Shown one piece after another: positions 1 to 8,729 of a DNA stretch of 63,810 nucleotides. The translations under genes were made by a program, and so were the position numbers. How positions within the stretch are numbered: position 1 is the stretch's first letter; each line of letters opens with the position of its first letter. The DNA comes from Candidatus Palauibacter poriticola. Its GTDB lineage: Bacteria; Gemmatimonadota; Gemmatimonadetes; Palauibacterales; Palauibacteraceae. The DNA is taken from NCBI GenBank assembly GCA_012270965.1, contig JAAXHJ010000098.1:1-63810 (forward strand), read 5' to 3'. The notes beneath the pieces were generated by a model, which was not told where the DNA came from, did not search any database, and was given only the letters and a program-made list of their open reading frames with translations.

Positions 1-977
1 GCGAACGCCTCGCAACCGGACGGCTTGTCGAGGATGCCGTACTCGGCGTACTCCTCGAACATTCGGGTCGGGACGGGATCGCACGCGGGGGGGTCGGGCG
101 GAGGGGGCGGCGGAGGAGATGCGCCGCCGGAGTTGCCCGTGTTGCCGGGCCAGACGGGGGCCACCGGGTCGAACCCGGTGCGGACGCAGTTGCCCGAGGA
201 GTACTCGAAGTCGAACCCCGCCGGGCACGTGACGTTGATGGGCGTGCCGGGCGCGACGACGCGGATCGGCTCGACGGACCACGCGGTGCATTCGTTGTGG
301 CGGTTGCGTTCCAGGCACTCCTGCGCGCTCAGCGGCCGGGGGCCCAGCCAGCGGAGCGCCCCGCGCAGCCCCGCCCACGCGTAGCCGGCGGCCCGCTCCA
401 GCGGCGCCCGCGCGCTCGTCTCCGGCCGGCCGCGCAGCCCCCGCTCCCGGAGCACGGCCTCCAGTCGCGCCACCGTCTGGTCCCGCGCCCGCCTGGTGCC
501 CGGGAGCACGCACACGGCCCGCACCCCCAGCACCGGGGGCAGCGTCTCGACGGTCCCGTCCTCCCGGGGCCTCGACACCGCGCCCATGACGTTGTAGGTG
601 AGCACCCACGCGCGCCGCGCCCCGCGGCGGGCGGCCCGGCCGAACCTCATGCCGAACTCCCGGGGGACGTAGCCGCCCGCCGCCGTCCGGTAGTGAACCA
701 CGCACCCCAGCCCGTCGATGCCGGCGGCGACCGCCGCCGGCTCCGGGAGGCCGTCGGCCGCGTCGCCCGGGGGCGTGCTCGAGACCACCGCCGCCGGCTG
801 CGTTCCCGCACGCGCCGCCGGCTCGGGGCCCGCGGGATACCCATCGCGCTCGCCGCAGCCCGGGAACGCCCCCAACGCCACGACCGCGACCAGAAGGAGG
901 GGAAGTCCGGGGCGGGACGGGAGCCGGCGGCGGACGTCGTGCGCGGGGCGGGAACGCACACTGGAGCACTGGAACAT
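1..977 (-). CDS. Partial exported (probable lipoprotein) protein of unknown function
   Basis: The reading frame is open from an ATG at 977 to the window edge (325 codons seen, 3' end missing). The ATG is preceded by a strong ribosome site, GGGAGGA at 981-987. The N-terminus has basic residues and then a hydrophobic segment (LPLLLVAVVALGAFPG) ending at Cys41, a weak lipobox (F-P-G-C). No catalytic domain is recognised. The middle is Arg/Ala-rich with Cys pairs; around residues 225-290 there are further Cys residues and the Asn/Gly stretch WPGNTGNSGG, followed by a Pro run. Low complexity and secretion suggest an envelope protein. It lies downstream of the hydrolase on the same strand, about 110 bp away. 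Frame choice rests on the start site, signal-like N-terminus and absence of stops; function is unknown. Confidence 0.6.
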   Translation of the reverse strand, partial: MFQCSSVRSRPAHDVRRRLPSRPGLPLLLVAVVALGAFPGCGERDGYPAGPEPAARAGTQPAAVVSSTPPGDAADGLPEPAAVAAGIDGLGCVVHYRTAAGGYVPREFGMRFGRAARRGARRAWVLTYNVMGAVSRPREDGTVETLPPVLGVRAVCVLPGTRRARDQTVARLEAVLRERGLRGRPETSARAPLERAAGYAWAGLRGALRWLGPRPLSAQECLERNRHNECTAWSVEPIRVVAPGTPINVTCPAGFDFEYSSGNCVRTGFDPVAPVWPGNTGNSGGASPPPPPPPDPPACDPVPTRMFEEYAEYGILDKPSGCEAF

Positions 978-1007
978 CGATCCTCCCGGGCTTCCGGTTA
1001 TTCCGTT

Positions 1008-1044
1008 CCCGGGACTCGCTCCCGGGACTCGCTCCCGGGACTCG
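1008..1044. repeat. 13-bp tandem repeat, three copies
   Basis: The unit CCCGGGACTCGCT occurs at 1008-1020 and 1021-1033 and, two bases short, at 1034-1044. It lies in the upstream region of the minus-strand lipoprotein gene, between its possible promoter and its ribosome site, so transcripts would carry it in the 5' leader. Each unit contains the palindrome CCCGGG. Confidence 0.9.
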
Positions 1045-1054
1045 CGACGAATAT

Positions 1055-1083
1055 CGCTTAACACATCACACGTTTCTGCGCAA
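1055..1083 (-). promoter_or_regulatory. Weak possible promoter for the partial lipoprotein gene
   Basis: On the minus strand TTGCGC (1083-1078), a 17-nt spacer and TAAGCG (1060-1055) resemble a sigma70 promoter about 80 bp before the ATG at 977. The -10 match is poor compared with the TAGCTT seen elsewhere in the window. Read-through from the hydrolase gene is the alternative. Confidence 0.3.
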
Positions 1084-1088
1084 CGGCC

Positions 1089-1961
1089 TTAGCTAGCCGC
1101 CCGAGGCGGAACGTTCCGGCGGCGGCCGGAGTCCGGTGGCAAACGGCCGGCCAACTCTCCCAGCAGGCGGGCCAGTAGCTGCGGATGCTGCTCGGTTAGC
1201 ACGTGGCCACCGTCCGAACACACCGTGAGGTCGCAGTCGAGGCGGGAGGCGAGGCGCCTCGCCGCTCCAAGGGGGATCCTCGGGTCGTGTGCGCCGGACA
1301 CCACGTGGGCGGCGACCGGGCGCCGGGGCATGCGGTCCTCGAGTTCCGCCGGGCGCCAGTCGGCCAGTATGCGCAGGAGCGTCCGAGCGCGCGCCGGGCT
1401 CGCCCACGGCCCAGCGTAGGCGGCTACGAGATCCGGAGGGGCCCGGAAGTGGGGGCCGCACGCCCGCCGGAGAACCAGGCGGCCCAGCGGCGCGTGAAGC
1501 GGCGCGAGGACGCTCCCGATCATCCGCCGCGCGACGGGCGCCCGCAGCAGCCGGAGAACGGACGGGCTTCGAATCTCCGGCGTGACCGGATTCGAAAGCA
1601 GCAAAGCGCCGATGCCCGGTTCGGCTCCGGCGAGGGCGAGCCCGATCGCGGCGCCCTGAGAGTGCCCGGCGACGAGTTGCGGCCGGGGGCCGTCCGGCGC
1701 CAGCGCCCGTACCAGCGTGCGAAGCCGGCGCACCTCGTCGTCGAGCGTGTAGGAGAGTTCCGGCCGCGCGTCCGAAGCGCCCCGGCCCGGCAGGTCGGGA
1801 AGCCAACATTCCCACCCCGGCTGTTCCGCGTGGAAGCGTTCCGCGACGGGCCGCCACGCGCGGCCGTGGGCGCTGATTCCGTGCAGGAAGAGGACGGGGC
1901 GTCCCCGGCCCAGCATCTCGACGCGTACCGTCGCGTCGCCGATCGTCACATTGCGTACCAC
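1089..1961 (-). CDS. Alpha/beta-fold hydrolase
   Basis: A 290-aa soluble alpha/beta hydrolase. Visible family marks are the oxyanion HG at residues 27-28 (FLHGIS), the nucleophile elbow GHSQG with Ser101, the acid Asp226 in SGAHDPRIP and the catalytic His253 in DGGHVL. The GTG at 1961 is chosen because GGAGG lies 6 nt upstream; a further in-frame start at 2039 would add 26 residues with no family similarity. It is divergent from nuoA, sharing a roughly 170-bp control region. The substrate cannot be told from sequence: esterase, lactonase or C-C hydrolase are all possible. No signal peptide, so cytoplasmic. Confidence 0.85.
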   Translation of the reverse strand: MVRNVTIGDATVRVEMLGRGRPVLFLHGISAHGRAWRPVAERFHAEQPGWECWLPDLPGRGASDARPELSYTLDDEVRRLRTLVRALAPDGPRPQLVAGHSQGAAIGLALAGAEPGIGALLLSNPVTPEIRSPSVLRLLRAPVARRMIGSVLAPLHAPLGRLVLRRACGPHFRAPPDLVAAYAGPWASPARARTLLRILADWRPAELEDRMPRRPVAAHVVSGAHDPRIPLGAARRLASRLDCDLTVCSDGGHVLTEQHPQLLARLLGELAGRLPPDSGRRRNVPPRAAS

Positions 1962-2046
1962 GGACCGCCTCCGGTTCGTGCAGCGTCCGAGTTCATCGGC
2001 ACGCGGCGCAGGCCCGCATTCCGCCGCCTCCGAGGCCAAATGCCGC

Positions 2047-2075
2047 TTGCCGGTCCCACCCCTCCGCGATAGCTT
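2047..2075 (+). promoter_or_regulatory. Probable sigma70-type promoter of the nuo operon
   Basis: TTGCCG at 2047-2052, a 17-nt spacer and TAGCTT at 2070-2075 lie 56 bp before the nuoA start. The same -10 hexamer with a TTGNCN -35 box at exactly 17 nt recurs before kdsB and before the TylF-like gene, which supports a real promoter class of this organism. Confidence 0.6.
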
Positions 2076-2130
2076 CGCGGCGCGGGAAAGTGAAGAAATT
2101 CACAAGCTCGCACGAGAGGAGCGAACCCCC

Positions 2131-2487
2131 TTGCTCGACCCATATCTCGGCATCCTGATCCTCGCGTTGGTCGGCGTGCTGAACGCTGCCGCGATGATGG
2201 GCGTATCGCACTTCGTGGGCTCCCGCCGGCCGACGCCGGTGAAGGCGAGCCCGTACGAGTCGGGGATACCCCCGCTCGGGACGACGCGAGAGCGTTTCTC
2301 GGTCAACTTCTATATCGTGGCGATGCTCTTCATCGTCCTCGACATCGAGACGCTCTTCCTCATTCCATGGGCCGCGATCTTCCGGGAGCTGGGGATGGTC
2401 GGGTTCGTGGAGATCACGGCCTTCCTCGCCGTGCTCGGCGTCGGACTCGCGTACGCGTGGAAGAAGGGGGCCCTCGAGTGGGACTGA
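2131..2487 (+). CDS. nuoA: NADH-quinone oxidoreductase subunit A (NuoA)
   Basis: NuoA is a small membrane subunit of complex I, next to the quinone site. The 118-aa product is full length and has three hydrophobic helices; the family motifs SPYESG (with PLG following), [20 protein letters not shown] and [16 protein letters not shown] are all present. The start is a TTG at 2131, preceded by GAGAGGAG at 2114-2121; upstream in-frame codons would add about 60 residues absent from the family. First gene of the nuo operon; 25 nt separate it from nuoB. Confidence 0.95.
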   Translation: MLDPYLGILILALVGVLNAAAMMGVSHFVGSRRPTPVKASPYESGIPPLGTTRERFSVNFYIVAMLFIVLDIETLFLIPWAAIFRELGMVGFVEITAFLAVLGVGLAYAWKKGALEWD

Positions 2488-2512
2488 ACTCGGCACGGAG
2501 TGGAGACGCGCG

Positions 2513-3214
2513 ATGAAGCCCCTCGACACGCTGCCAACCGGCGCGCACCCCGGCGAGGGTCGGCTCGACACCGGCATCCCGCACAACTGGATGACGACGA
2601 AGCTCGACTACGTCATCAACTGGGCGCGCCGCAACTCGCTGTGGCCCATGCCGTTCGGGACCGCCTGCTGCGCGATCGAGATGATGGCTTCCGCCGCGAG
2701 CAAGTACGACATCGGCCGCTTCGGGATGGAGCGCATGTCCTTCAGCCCCAGGCAGGCGGACCTGATGATCGTCGCCGGCCGCGTGACCTACAAGCTGGCC
2801 CCGGTCCTGCGCCGGGTCTGGGATCAGATGCCGCAGCCCAAGTGGTGCGTGTCGATGGGCGCGTGCGCGAGTTCCGGCGGGATGTTCGACAACTACACGA
2901 TTGTCCAGGGGATCGACACGATCGTTCCGGTCGATGTCTACGTCCCGGGCTGTCCGCCGCGGCCGGAAGGTCTCATCTACGGTCTCCTCATGATCCAGGA
3001 GAAGATCAAGGGAGAGTCGCTGGCCGATCCCCGGGCGCGGGACGAAGCTCCGGAGGCGGTCGGACGCCCGAATCTGCCCCCCGAAACGATCGAACTCGTC
3101 GCGCAGCCCTTCGGAAACTCGACGAACCAGAACCGCATGAGCGGGCTCGGCCCGACCTCCGCGCTAGCGAGGTCGCGCGACCGGCGCGAACGCCGCTTGG
3201 AACACCGGGATTGA
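2513..3214 (+). CDS. nuoB: NADH-quinone oxidoreductase subunit B (NuoB), N2 cluster subunit
   Basis: NuoB carries the [4Fe-4S] cluster N2, which hands electrons to quinone. The ligands are visible: the vicinal pair Cys52-Cys53 (GTACCAIEM), Cys118 (MGACASSGG) and Cys147 (VPGCPPRPE). The 233-aa product has a roughly 45-residue C-terminal extension rich in Arg and Asn that is not part of the catalytic fold. GGAG lies about 10 nt before the ATG. It sits between nuoA and the nuoCD fusion. Confidence 0.97.
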   Translation: MKPLDTLPTGAHPGEGRLDTGIPHNWMTTKLDYVINWARRNSLWPMPFGTACCAIEMMASAASKYDIGRFGMERMSFSPRQADLMIVAGRVTYKLAPVLRRVWDQMPQPKWCVSMGACASSGGMFDNYTIVQGIDTIVPVDVYVPGCPPRPEGLIYGLLMIQEKIKGESLADPRARDEAPEAVGRPNLPPETIELVAQPFGNSTNQNRMSGLGPTSALARSRDRRERRLEHRD

Positions 3215-3220
3215 CCCGGG

Positions 3221-3266
3221 CGATCCGCCGTTGACGACTGCGACGATCCGCCGTTGACGACCGCGA
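3221..3266. repeat. 23-bp direct tandem duplication before/at the nuoCD start
   Basis: The unit beginning CGATCCGCCGTTGACGAC is repeated at 3221-3243 and 3244-3266 with one mismatch. The second copy supplies the TTG (3254) used as the probable nuoCD start; the first copy carries the same TTG at 3231 but in a different frame, since 23 is not a multiple of 3. Confidence 0.9.
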
Positions 3267-5140
3267 CGACGCCCGCGCCGCCGCGCATGGTGCGAGTCGC
3301 GCCCCTCGACGGGAAGGCGGCGAGCCATCCCTCGGTCCGCGCCCTGCGCGAGCGCTTTAGCGAGGGCGCGCGGCGCGTGGAGAGCGATGCGCTCGGCTAT
3401 CCCGTCGTGTGGATCGACCCCCGGATCAACGGCGAGGCGCTCCGCTTCCTCCGTGAGGCGCCCGACCAGGCGTACGACCTGCTCGCGGACCTCATGGGGG
3501 CGCACGCCGGCATCGGGGCCCCGATCCAAGTGTGGTACCAGCTCTGGTCGATGGCGCACGGCCGCCAGCTCCGGATCGCGTGCGAGGTTCCGATGCACGA
3601 TCTCGAGCTTGACAGCGTCACCGACCTGTGGCTCGCCGCCGATTGGCTCGAACGCGAAGTGTGGGACATGTACGGCGTGAGCTTCCGGGGCCACCCGGAC
3701 CTCCGCCGCATCCTCATGCCGGAGAACTACGAAGAGGGTTTCCCCCTCCGAAAGGATTTCCCGCTTCGCGGACGCTTCAGCCGCTCCGCGCAGGTGAGCC
3801 GCGCTCTCTCCCGCGACCTCATCGACATCTACGCCGTCGACGAGCTGGAGATGGCGGGCTACGCGGTCACCGACGACGGAGGGGTGCGGGCTCCGCCGGA
3901 GCGCGCGGCGGAAGGCGGAGCGCCCGGCGGGATCCGCGACGTGAGCCCGGACGAGCAGCCCGAGGACGCGCTCGAGGGCGAACCCATCCTCATCAACATG
4001 GGGCCGCAGCACCCCGCCACGCACGGCGTCCTGCGGCTCGTGCTTCAGCTCGATGGGGAGCGCGTCGTACGCTGCTCTCCCCATATCGGGTATCTGCACA
4101 CGGGCTTCGAGAAGACGTGCGAGTTCCGCGAGTGGAACCAGTGCGTCCCCTATACGGACCGCATGGACTACCTCGCGCCGATGCTCTACAACATTGGCTA
4201 CGCTGGGGCGGTCGAAGCGCTCCTCGACGTCGAGATCACGGAGCGTTGCCGCGTCGTCCGCGTCATCCTCGGCGAATTGAATCGCATCCTCGGCCACCTC
4301 CTGTGGCTGGGCACGACGGCGATCGACATCGGCGCCTTTTCCGTCTTCCTCTACACCTTCCAGGAGCGCGAGCGGATCTACAACCTGCACGAGGCGTACA
4401 CGGGGGGCCGGATCACGACCTCCGTCACCCGGGTCGGCGGGATGATGGCGGACCTGCCCGTGGGCTGGACGGCGGCGGCGCGCGACTTCGCGGCCACCTT
4501 CCCGGAGACGCTGGATGAGGTCGAGCGGCTCCTGTCGCGCAACGCGATCTGGCAGGGCCGCACGATGGACATCGGCGTGCTCTCGGCGGACAGGGCCGTG
4601 AGCTACGGCGTCACCGGACCCACGCTCCGCGCGAGCGGCGTGGCCTACGACGTGCGGAAGGCGCGCCCCTACCTCGGCTACGAGGAGTACGACTTCGACG
4701 TGCCCGTGGGGACGGCCGGCGACGTCTACGACCGCTATCTCGTGCGGGTGGAGGAGATGCGGCAGAGCGTCCGCATCATCGAGCAGGCGCTGGAGCGGCT
4801 GCCCGGAGGCCCGATCAACATCGACGACTACCGGATCGTCCTCCCCCCCAAGGGCGAGGCGATGGGGTCGATCGACACCATGATCTCGCACTTCAAGCTT
4901 GTGATGGAGGGCGTCCGCGTGCCCGCCGGCGAGACGTGGTACTCCATCGAAAGCTCGAAGGGGGAGCTGGGGTTCGGGATCGTCTCCGATGGCGGCACGA
5001 AGCCCGTCCGCTGCCGTTTCCGCGGGCCGTCGTTCATCAACATCGCATCGCTCCCCGAACTCGTGAGGGGCGAACTCGTCGCGGACGTCGTCGCGATCAA
5101 CGCCTCGCTCGACGTCGTGCTCGGAGAGATCGACCGGTGA
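3254..5140 (+). CDS. nuoCD: NADH-quinone oxidoreductase fused subunits C/D (NuoCD)
   Basis: One 628-aa polypeptide joins the 30-kDa NuoC domain (about residues 15-205, with motifs [19 protein letters not shown] and [11 protein letters not shown]) to the 49-kDa NuoD domain (about 243-628). The linker at 205-240 is Gly/Ala/Glu-rich. NuoD helps form the quinone pocket; its histidines in [13 protein letters not shown] and the [10 protein letters not shown] signature near the C-terminus are present. The fusion is known from enterobacteria but most bacteria keep two genes. The start is uncertain: TTG at 3254 lies in a duplicated 23-bp unit and ATG 3287 is also in frame; neither has a clear ribosome site. 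Confidence 0.93.
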   Translation: MTTATTPAPPRMVRVAPLDGKAASHPSVRALRERFSEGARRVESDALGYPVVWIDPRINGEALRFLREAPDQAYDLLADLMGAHAGIGAPIQVWYQLWSMAHGRQLRIACEVPMHDLELDSVTDLWLAADWLEREVWDMYGVSFRGHPDLRRILMPENYEEGFPLRKDFPLRGRFSRSAQVSRALSRDLIDIYAVDELEMAGYAVTDDGGVRAPPERAAEGGAPGGIRDVSPDEQPEDALEGEPILINMGPQHPATHGVLRLVLQLDGERVVRCSPHIGYLHTGFEKTCEFREWNQCVPYTDRMDYLAPMLYNIGYAGAVEALLDVEITERCRVVRVILGELNRILGHLLWLGTTAIDIGAFSVFLYTFQERERIYNLHEAYTGGRITTSVTRVGGMMADLPVGWTAAARDFAATFPETLDEVERLLSRNAIWQGRTMDIGVLSADRAVSYGVTGPTLRASGVAYDVRKARPYLGYEEYDFDVPVGTAGDVYDRYLVRVEEMRQSVRIIEQALERLPGGPINIDDYRIVLPPKGEAMGSIDTMISHFKLVMEGVRVPAGETWYSIESSKGELGFGIVSDGGTKPVRCRFRGPSFINIASLPELVRGELVADVVAINASLDVVLGEIDR

Positions 5141-5733
5141 GCCGGCGCATCCATCCCGCGGTCGTCGGGGCGCAGCCCTTCCAGTTGACGGCGAGGGAGA
5201 CGTTCGACGGTCCCATCTTCGAGACGGAGGAGGGGAGGCGGCGGCTGGAGGCGGCCCTCTCCCGCTATCCGACGAAGCAGGCGGCGCTCCTCCCCATGCT
5301 CGGCTTCGTGCAGTCGGTGAAGGGGTGGATCGAACCCGAGGACATGGTGGAAGTTGCCGAGGCTCTGGACCTCACGCCCGCCTACGTCCACTCGGTCGCG
5401 ACCTTCTACACGATGTACAACAAGCACCCGGTTGGACGTCACTTCGTCCAAGTGTGCACGAACATCTCCTGTCACCTGAACCGCGCCGAGGAGGTGCTGC
5501 GGAGCTTCCTCGCCGAGACCGGGACCCGAGAGGGGGAGACCTCGGAGGATGGAGAGTTCACCGTGATCGAGGCGGAATGTCTCGGCGCGTGCGGCTTCGC
5601 CACGGTCGTTCAAGTCAACGACCGCTACCTCGAGAACGTGACCCCGGACGGGGTGCCCGAGATCGTCGCGAAGCTGCGCGGGGCGCGCGACGGCGCGGCG
5701 GCCGGCGGGCCGGCGGCGGAAGGCGACGCATGA
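5137..5733 (+). CDS. nuoE: NADH-quinone oxidoreductase subunit E (NuoE)
   Basis: This 198-aa subunit of the NADH-oxidising arm holds a [2Fe-2S] cluster in a thioredoxin-like fold. The four ligands are Cys107 and Cys112 (CTNISC) and Cys148 and Cys152 (CLGAC). An N-terminal helical part (about 30-95, with SVATFYTMY) precedes it. The GTG start at 5137 overlaps the nuoCD stop (GTGA), and GGAGAGA lies about 7 nt upstream. The last 20 residues are a Gly/Ala tail. Confidence 0.95.
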   Translation: MSRRIHPAVVGAQPFQLTARETFDGPIFETEEGRRRLEAALSRYPTKQAALLPMLGFVQSVKGWIEPEDMVEVAEALDLTPAYVHSVATFYTMYNKHPVGRHFVQVCTNISCHLNRAEEVLRSFLAETGTREGETSEDGEFTVIEAECLGACGFATVVQVNDRYLENVTPDGVPEIVAKLRGARDGAAAGGPAAEGDA

Positions 5734-7019
5734 GCTTCCCGCACGGCAGCGACCTCGAGACGACGACGCGGCTTTCGCGGCACCAAGGGAGCGCGGAAGC
5801 GCGGACGCTCGAGGGGTGGCGCGCCCGGGGCGGCTACGAGGCGCTCCGGAGGTCCCTCGACATGTCGCCCGCCGAGGTCACCGAGGTCGTGAAAGCTTCC
5901 GGCCTCCGCGGGCGCGGCGGCGCGGGCTTCCCGACGGGGCTCAAGTGGAGCTTCATGCCGAAGGACGACGGCAAGCCGCACTACCTGTGCTGCAACGCGG
6001 ACGAATCCGAACCGGGTGCCTTCAAGGACCGGGAGGTCATCCGCTGGACGCCCCACCTCCTCATCGAGGGCTGCCTGATCGCGGCGCGCGCCATCGGGGC
6101 GGAACATGCCTACATCTACGTGCGGGGAGAGTTCTTCGAGGAAACGCGGGTTCTCAACGCCGCGGTCGTCGAGGCGTACGAGAACGGTCTCGCGGGGGAG
6201 GGGATCCTGGGCTCGTCGTGGTCGTGCGACGTGACGATCCACGCCGGAGCCGGCGCCTACATCGCCGGCGAAGAGACCGGCCTCATGAACTCGCTCATGG
6301 GAAACCGCGCGGAACCTTGGGCCAAGCCGCCCTTCCCGGCGCAGGCGGGGGCGTTCGGGATGCCGACGACGGTGAACAACGTCGAGACGCTCGCCGCGGT
6401 TCCCATGATCCTCGAGCACGGCGCGGAGTGGTACCGGCAGTGGGGGAGCGAGCGGTCGCCCGGCACGAAGCTGTGGAGCTGCTCGGGCCACCTCGTGCGT
6501 CCCGGGAACTACGAATTCGCGCTGGGCCTGCCGCTGAGCGACATCATCTTCGAAGCCTGCGGCGGCACACCTTCGGGCAGGCCCGTGAAGGCCGTGATCC
6601 CGGGCGGATCGTCCACGGCGTTCCTCGGCGGCGACGAACTCGACTGCGCGACGACGTACGAGGGGCTCGCGGAGGCGGGAAGCGCGCTCGGCACCGCCTC
6701 GCCGATCGTGATGGACGAGGACACGGACATCGTCGCGGCCATGCGGCGGATCGCTCAGTTCTACGCGCACGAGTCGTGCGGCCAGTGCGTGCAGTGCCGC
6801 GAGGGCACGTCGTGGGTCGTCCGCATCCTCCAGCGCATCGAGGCGGGGGACGGGCGCCCGAGCGACATCGACACGCTGTACGAACTGTGCGAGCAGATGA
6901 CGGGACGGACGATTTGCGTACTCGCGGACAGCGTCGTGTTTCCGCTCCGCTCTTCGCTCGACAAGTTCCGCGCCGACTACGAGGCGCTGATGAAACCTTC
7001 CCTGGTCGCGGCGGGCTGA
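5730..7019 (+). CDS. nuoF: NADH-quinone oxidoreductase subunit F (NuoF), NADH/FMN site
   Basis: NuoF binds NADH and FMN and starts electron transfer in complex I. At 429 aa it is full length. The Gly-rich FMN/NADH loop GLRGRGGAGFPTGLKW spans about residues 58-73, NADESEPGAFKDR is at 89-101 and HAGAGAYIAGEETGL is at 171-185. The [4Fe-4S] ligands are Cys350, Cys353, Cys356 (ESCGQCVQC) and Cys396. Its ATG overlaps the nuoE stop (ATGA). The stop is followed by an array of repeated mini-ORFs leading into nuoG. Confidence 0.97.
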   Translation: MSFPHGSDLETTTRLSRHQGSAEARTLEGWRARGGYEALRRSLDMSPAEVTEVVKASGLRGRGGAGFPTGLKWSFMPKDDGKPHYLCCNADESEPGAFKDREVIRWTPHLLIEGCLIAARAIGAEHAYIYVRGEFFEETRVLNAAVVEAYENGLAGEGILGSSWSCDVTIHAGAGAYIAGEETGLMNSLMGNRAEPWAKPPFPAQAGAFGMPTTVNNVETLAAVPMILEHGAEWYRQWGSERSPGTKLWSCSGHLVRPGNYEFALGLPLSDIIFEACGGTPSGRPVKAVIPGGSSTAFLGGDELDCATTYEGLAEAGSALGTASPIVMDEDTDIVAAMRRIAQFYAHESCGQCVQCREGTSWVVRILQRIEAGDGRPSDIDTLYELCEQMTGRTICVLADSVVFPLRSSLDKFRADYEALMKPSLVAAG

Positions 7020-7022
7020 GGC

Positions 7023-7150
7023 ATGGCGGAAAGCGGCGGGCCGAGGCATGGCTGAGAACGGCGCCAGGGCGGGTGTGCGGCGTGGCTGAGAACGGCGCGA
7101 GGGCGGGTGTGCGGCATGGCTGAGAACGGCGCGAGGGCGGACGTGAGGCT
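7023..7150 (+). repeat. 34-bp tandem repeats forming overlapping mini-ORFs upstream of nuoG
   Basis: Three copies of a 34-bp unit start at 7048, 7082 and 7116, with a degenerate fourth start-like copy at 7023. Each copy begins (A/G)TGGCTGAGAACGGCG. Reading from 7023, 7048 and 7082 gives mini-ORFs of 10, 13 and 13 codons, and each ends in a TGA that lies inside the next copy's start region. Only the third full copy (7116) stays open and becomes nuoG. Because 34 is not a multiple of 3, each copy is out of frame with the next. Confidence 0.9.
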
Positions 7151-8729
7151 CACGATCGACGGGGTCGAGGTTACGGTCCCGAGCGGCACCCGCGTCATCG
7201 AGGCTGCGGAGCGCGTGGGCGTCGTCGTGCCGCGCTACTGCTACCATCCGGGCATCCCCACGCGGCCGGCGCAGTGCCGCATGTGTCTCGTGGAGGTCGA
7301 GGGACGGCCCAAGCTCGAGCCGTCGTGTACGCTCCAGGCGACCGATGACATGGTCGTGAACACGGCGAGCGACGCGGCCCGCACGGCCCGCCAGGCGGTC
7401 ATCGAGTTCCTCCTCGTCAACCACCCGCTCGACTGCCCGATCTGCGACGCGGCGGGGCAGTGCATGCTCCAGGACTACGCCTACGTCACGAACCAGCTCG
7501 AGAGCCGAGTCGACGAGCCCAAGCGGATCATGGGGCGGGACCGCATCTCCGACGACATCCTCTACTTCGCGGATCGCTGCGTGATTTGTACGCGCTGTGT
7601 GCGCTTCATGCGCGATGTCGCCGAGGACGATTCGCTCATCGTCGCCCAGCGCGGAGACAAGGCGTACATCGACACCTTCCCCGGGCGCGAACTCGACAAC
7701 CCCTTCCAAGGGAACATCGTCGATGTGTGCCCCGTCGGCGCGCTCGTACACGAGGATTTTGTGTTCAAGACGCGAGCTTGGGACATGGATTCGGCGGCGA
7801 GCGTGTGTCCGGGGTGTCCCACCGGATGCAACGTCACGATCGACACGAAGGAGAACCAGATCGTGCGGGTGAAGCCGCGGCACAACGCGGCCGTGAACTC
7901 CTGGTGGATGTGCGACTACGGGCGCAGGCACCTCGTGATGACGAACCGCGGCGTGCGGGCCGACGTCCCGCTCGTTCGCGACGGCGAGCAGCTCAGGCCG
8001 GTCGACTGGGCGACGGCGCTCGACTGGGTGGCGGGGCGGATCGACGCGCTCGGCTCGCCCGGCGGGAGCGCGGTCGTGTCCCCGGACGCCTCGAACGAGA
8101 ATCTGTTCTACGTCGAGAGGCTCCTCGGGCGGCTCGGGATCACGGGCGCCGCGTTCATCGTGCCGCAGGGCGAGACCGCCGCGCTGCCCACGGTGCCGAC
8201 GCTCAAGCTGCGGGCGGATCGCGCCGCGAACCCGGCGGGTGCCGAACTCTTCGGCGGGCGCCGCGTGGACGGTCTCCGCAACGGCGCCTCGGCCGGGGGG
8301 CTGGTCGTGCTCGACGACGAACTCAAGGGGGCCGATGAGGACTTCGGCGGCTCGGCCGACTTCTTCCTCTACCTCGGCACGCGACTCGCCGGCGCGGCGC
8401 GCAACGCGGATGCGGTGCTCCCGATCGCGACCTTCGCGGAGATGGACGGCACGTTCACGAACTTCGAAGGCCGCGTGCAGCGGTTCCACCAGGCGCTCCG
8501 GCCGCCGGGTCTGGCCCGCCCGGGCTGGATGGTGCTGAGCCGCGTGCTCGCCCGCCTGGGAGATGGCGAGGCCGTCAACGATGTGCGCGGCGCGTTCGAG
8601 CGGATGGCGGCGGAGGCTCCGGCCTTCGCGGGCCTCACGTGGGACGGGATCGGGCTCAAGGGCGCCGCGGCCGCCGGCTCGGGCGCGGAAGCCGCCGGCG
8701 TCGCCGCCTCCGCGGAGGCCGACGCGTGA
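7116..8729 (+). CDS. nuoG: NADH-quinone oxidoreductase subunit G (NuoG), short form
   Basis: NuoG carries the chain of Fe-S clusters leading from NuoF towards NuoI. Seen in order: a ferredoxin-like [2Fe-2S] site with Cys42, Cys54, Cys57, Cys71; the His-Cys type cluster His103, Cys107, Cys110, Cys116; a [4Fe-4S] site Cys155, Cys158, Cys161, Cys205; and the N7-type site Cys231, Cys234, Cys238, Cys266. The 537-aa length is well short of the roughly 900-aa enterobacterial form: most of the molybdopterin-oxidoreductase-like domain is lost. The ATG at 7116 is the only start in the upstream repeat array that is in frame. The last 30 residues are Ala/Gly-rich. Confidence 0.95.
   Translation: MAENGARADVRLTIDGVEVTVPSGTRVIEAAERVGVVVPRYCYHPGIPTRPAQCRMCLVEVEGRPKLEPSCTLQATDDMVVNTASDAARTARQAVIEFLLVNHPLDCPICDAAGQCMLQDYAYVTNQLESRVDEPKRIMGRDRISDDILYFADRCVICTRCVRFMRDVAEDDSLIVAQRGDKAYIDTFPGRELDNPFQGNIVDVCPVGALVHEDFVFKTRAWDMDSAASVCPGCPTGCNVTIDTKENQIVRVKPRHNAAVNSWWMCDYGRRHLVMTNRGVRADVPLVRDGEQLRPVDWATALDWVAGRIDALGSPGGSAVVSPDASNENLFYVERLLGRLGITGAAFIVPQGETAALPTVPTLKLRADRAANPAGAELFGGRRVDGLRNGASAGGLVVLDDELKGADEDFGGSADFFLYLGTRLAGAARNADAVLPIATFAEMDGTFTNFEGRVQRFHQALRPPGLARPGWMVLSRVLARLGDGEAVNDVRGAFERMAAEAPAFAGLTWDGIGLKGAAAAGSGAEAAGVAASAEADA

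Noticed and set aside
25..1061. Plus-strand frames over the first kilobase
   Set aside because: They overlap a minus-strand frame that has a strong ribosome site, a signal-like N-terminus and no stop for 325 codons; the plus frames show only Arg/Pro/Gly-rich composition.
3164..4891. 575-codon minus-strand frame over nuoCD; similar long ones at 11288-13180, 14828-16579 and 51842-54295
   Set aside because: Same cause: shadows of strongly supported plus-strand genes; composition dominated by Arg, His, Asp and Pro and no ribosome site.
5625..8489. 954-codon open frame on the minus strand across nuoE-nuoH
   Set aside because: It is the antisense shadow of nuoE/F/G, which carry all Fe-S ligands in the plus frames. 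High G+C at third positions keeps antisense frames open. The translation is Arg/His/Pro-rich without any domain.
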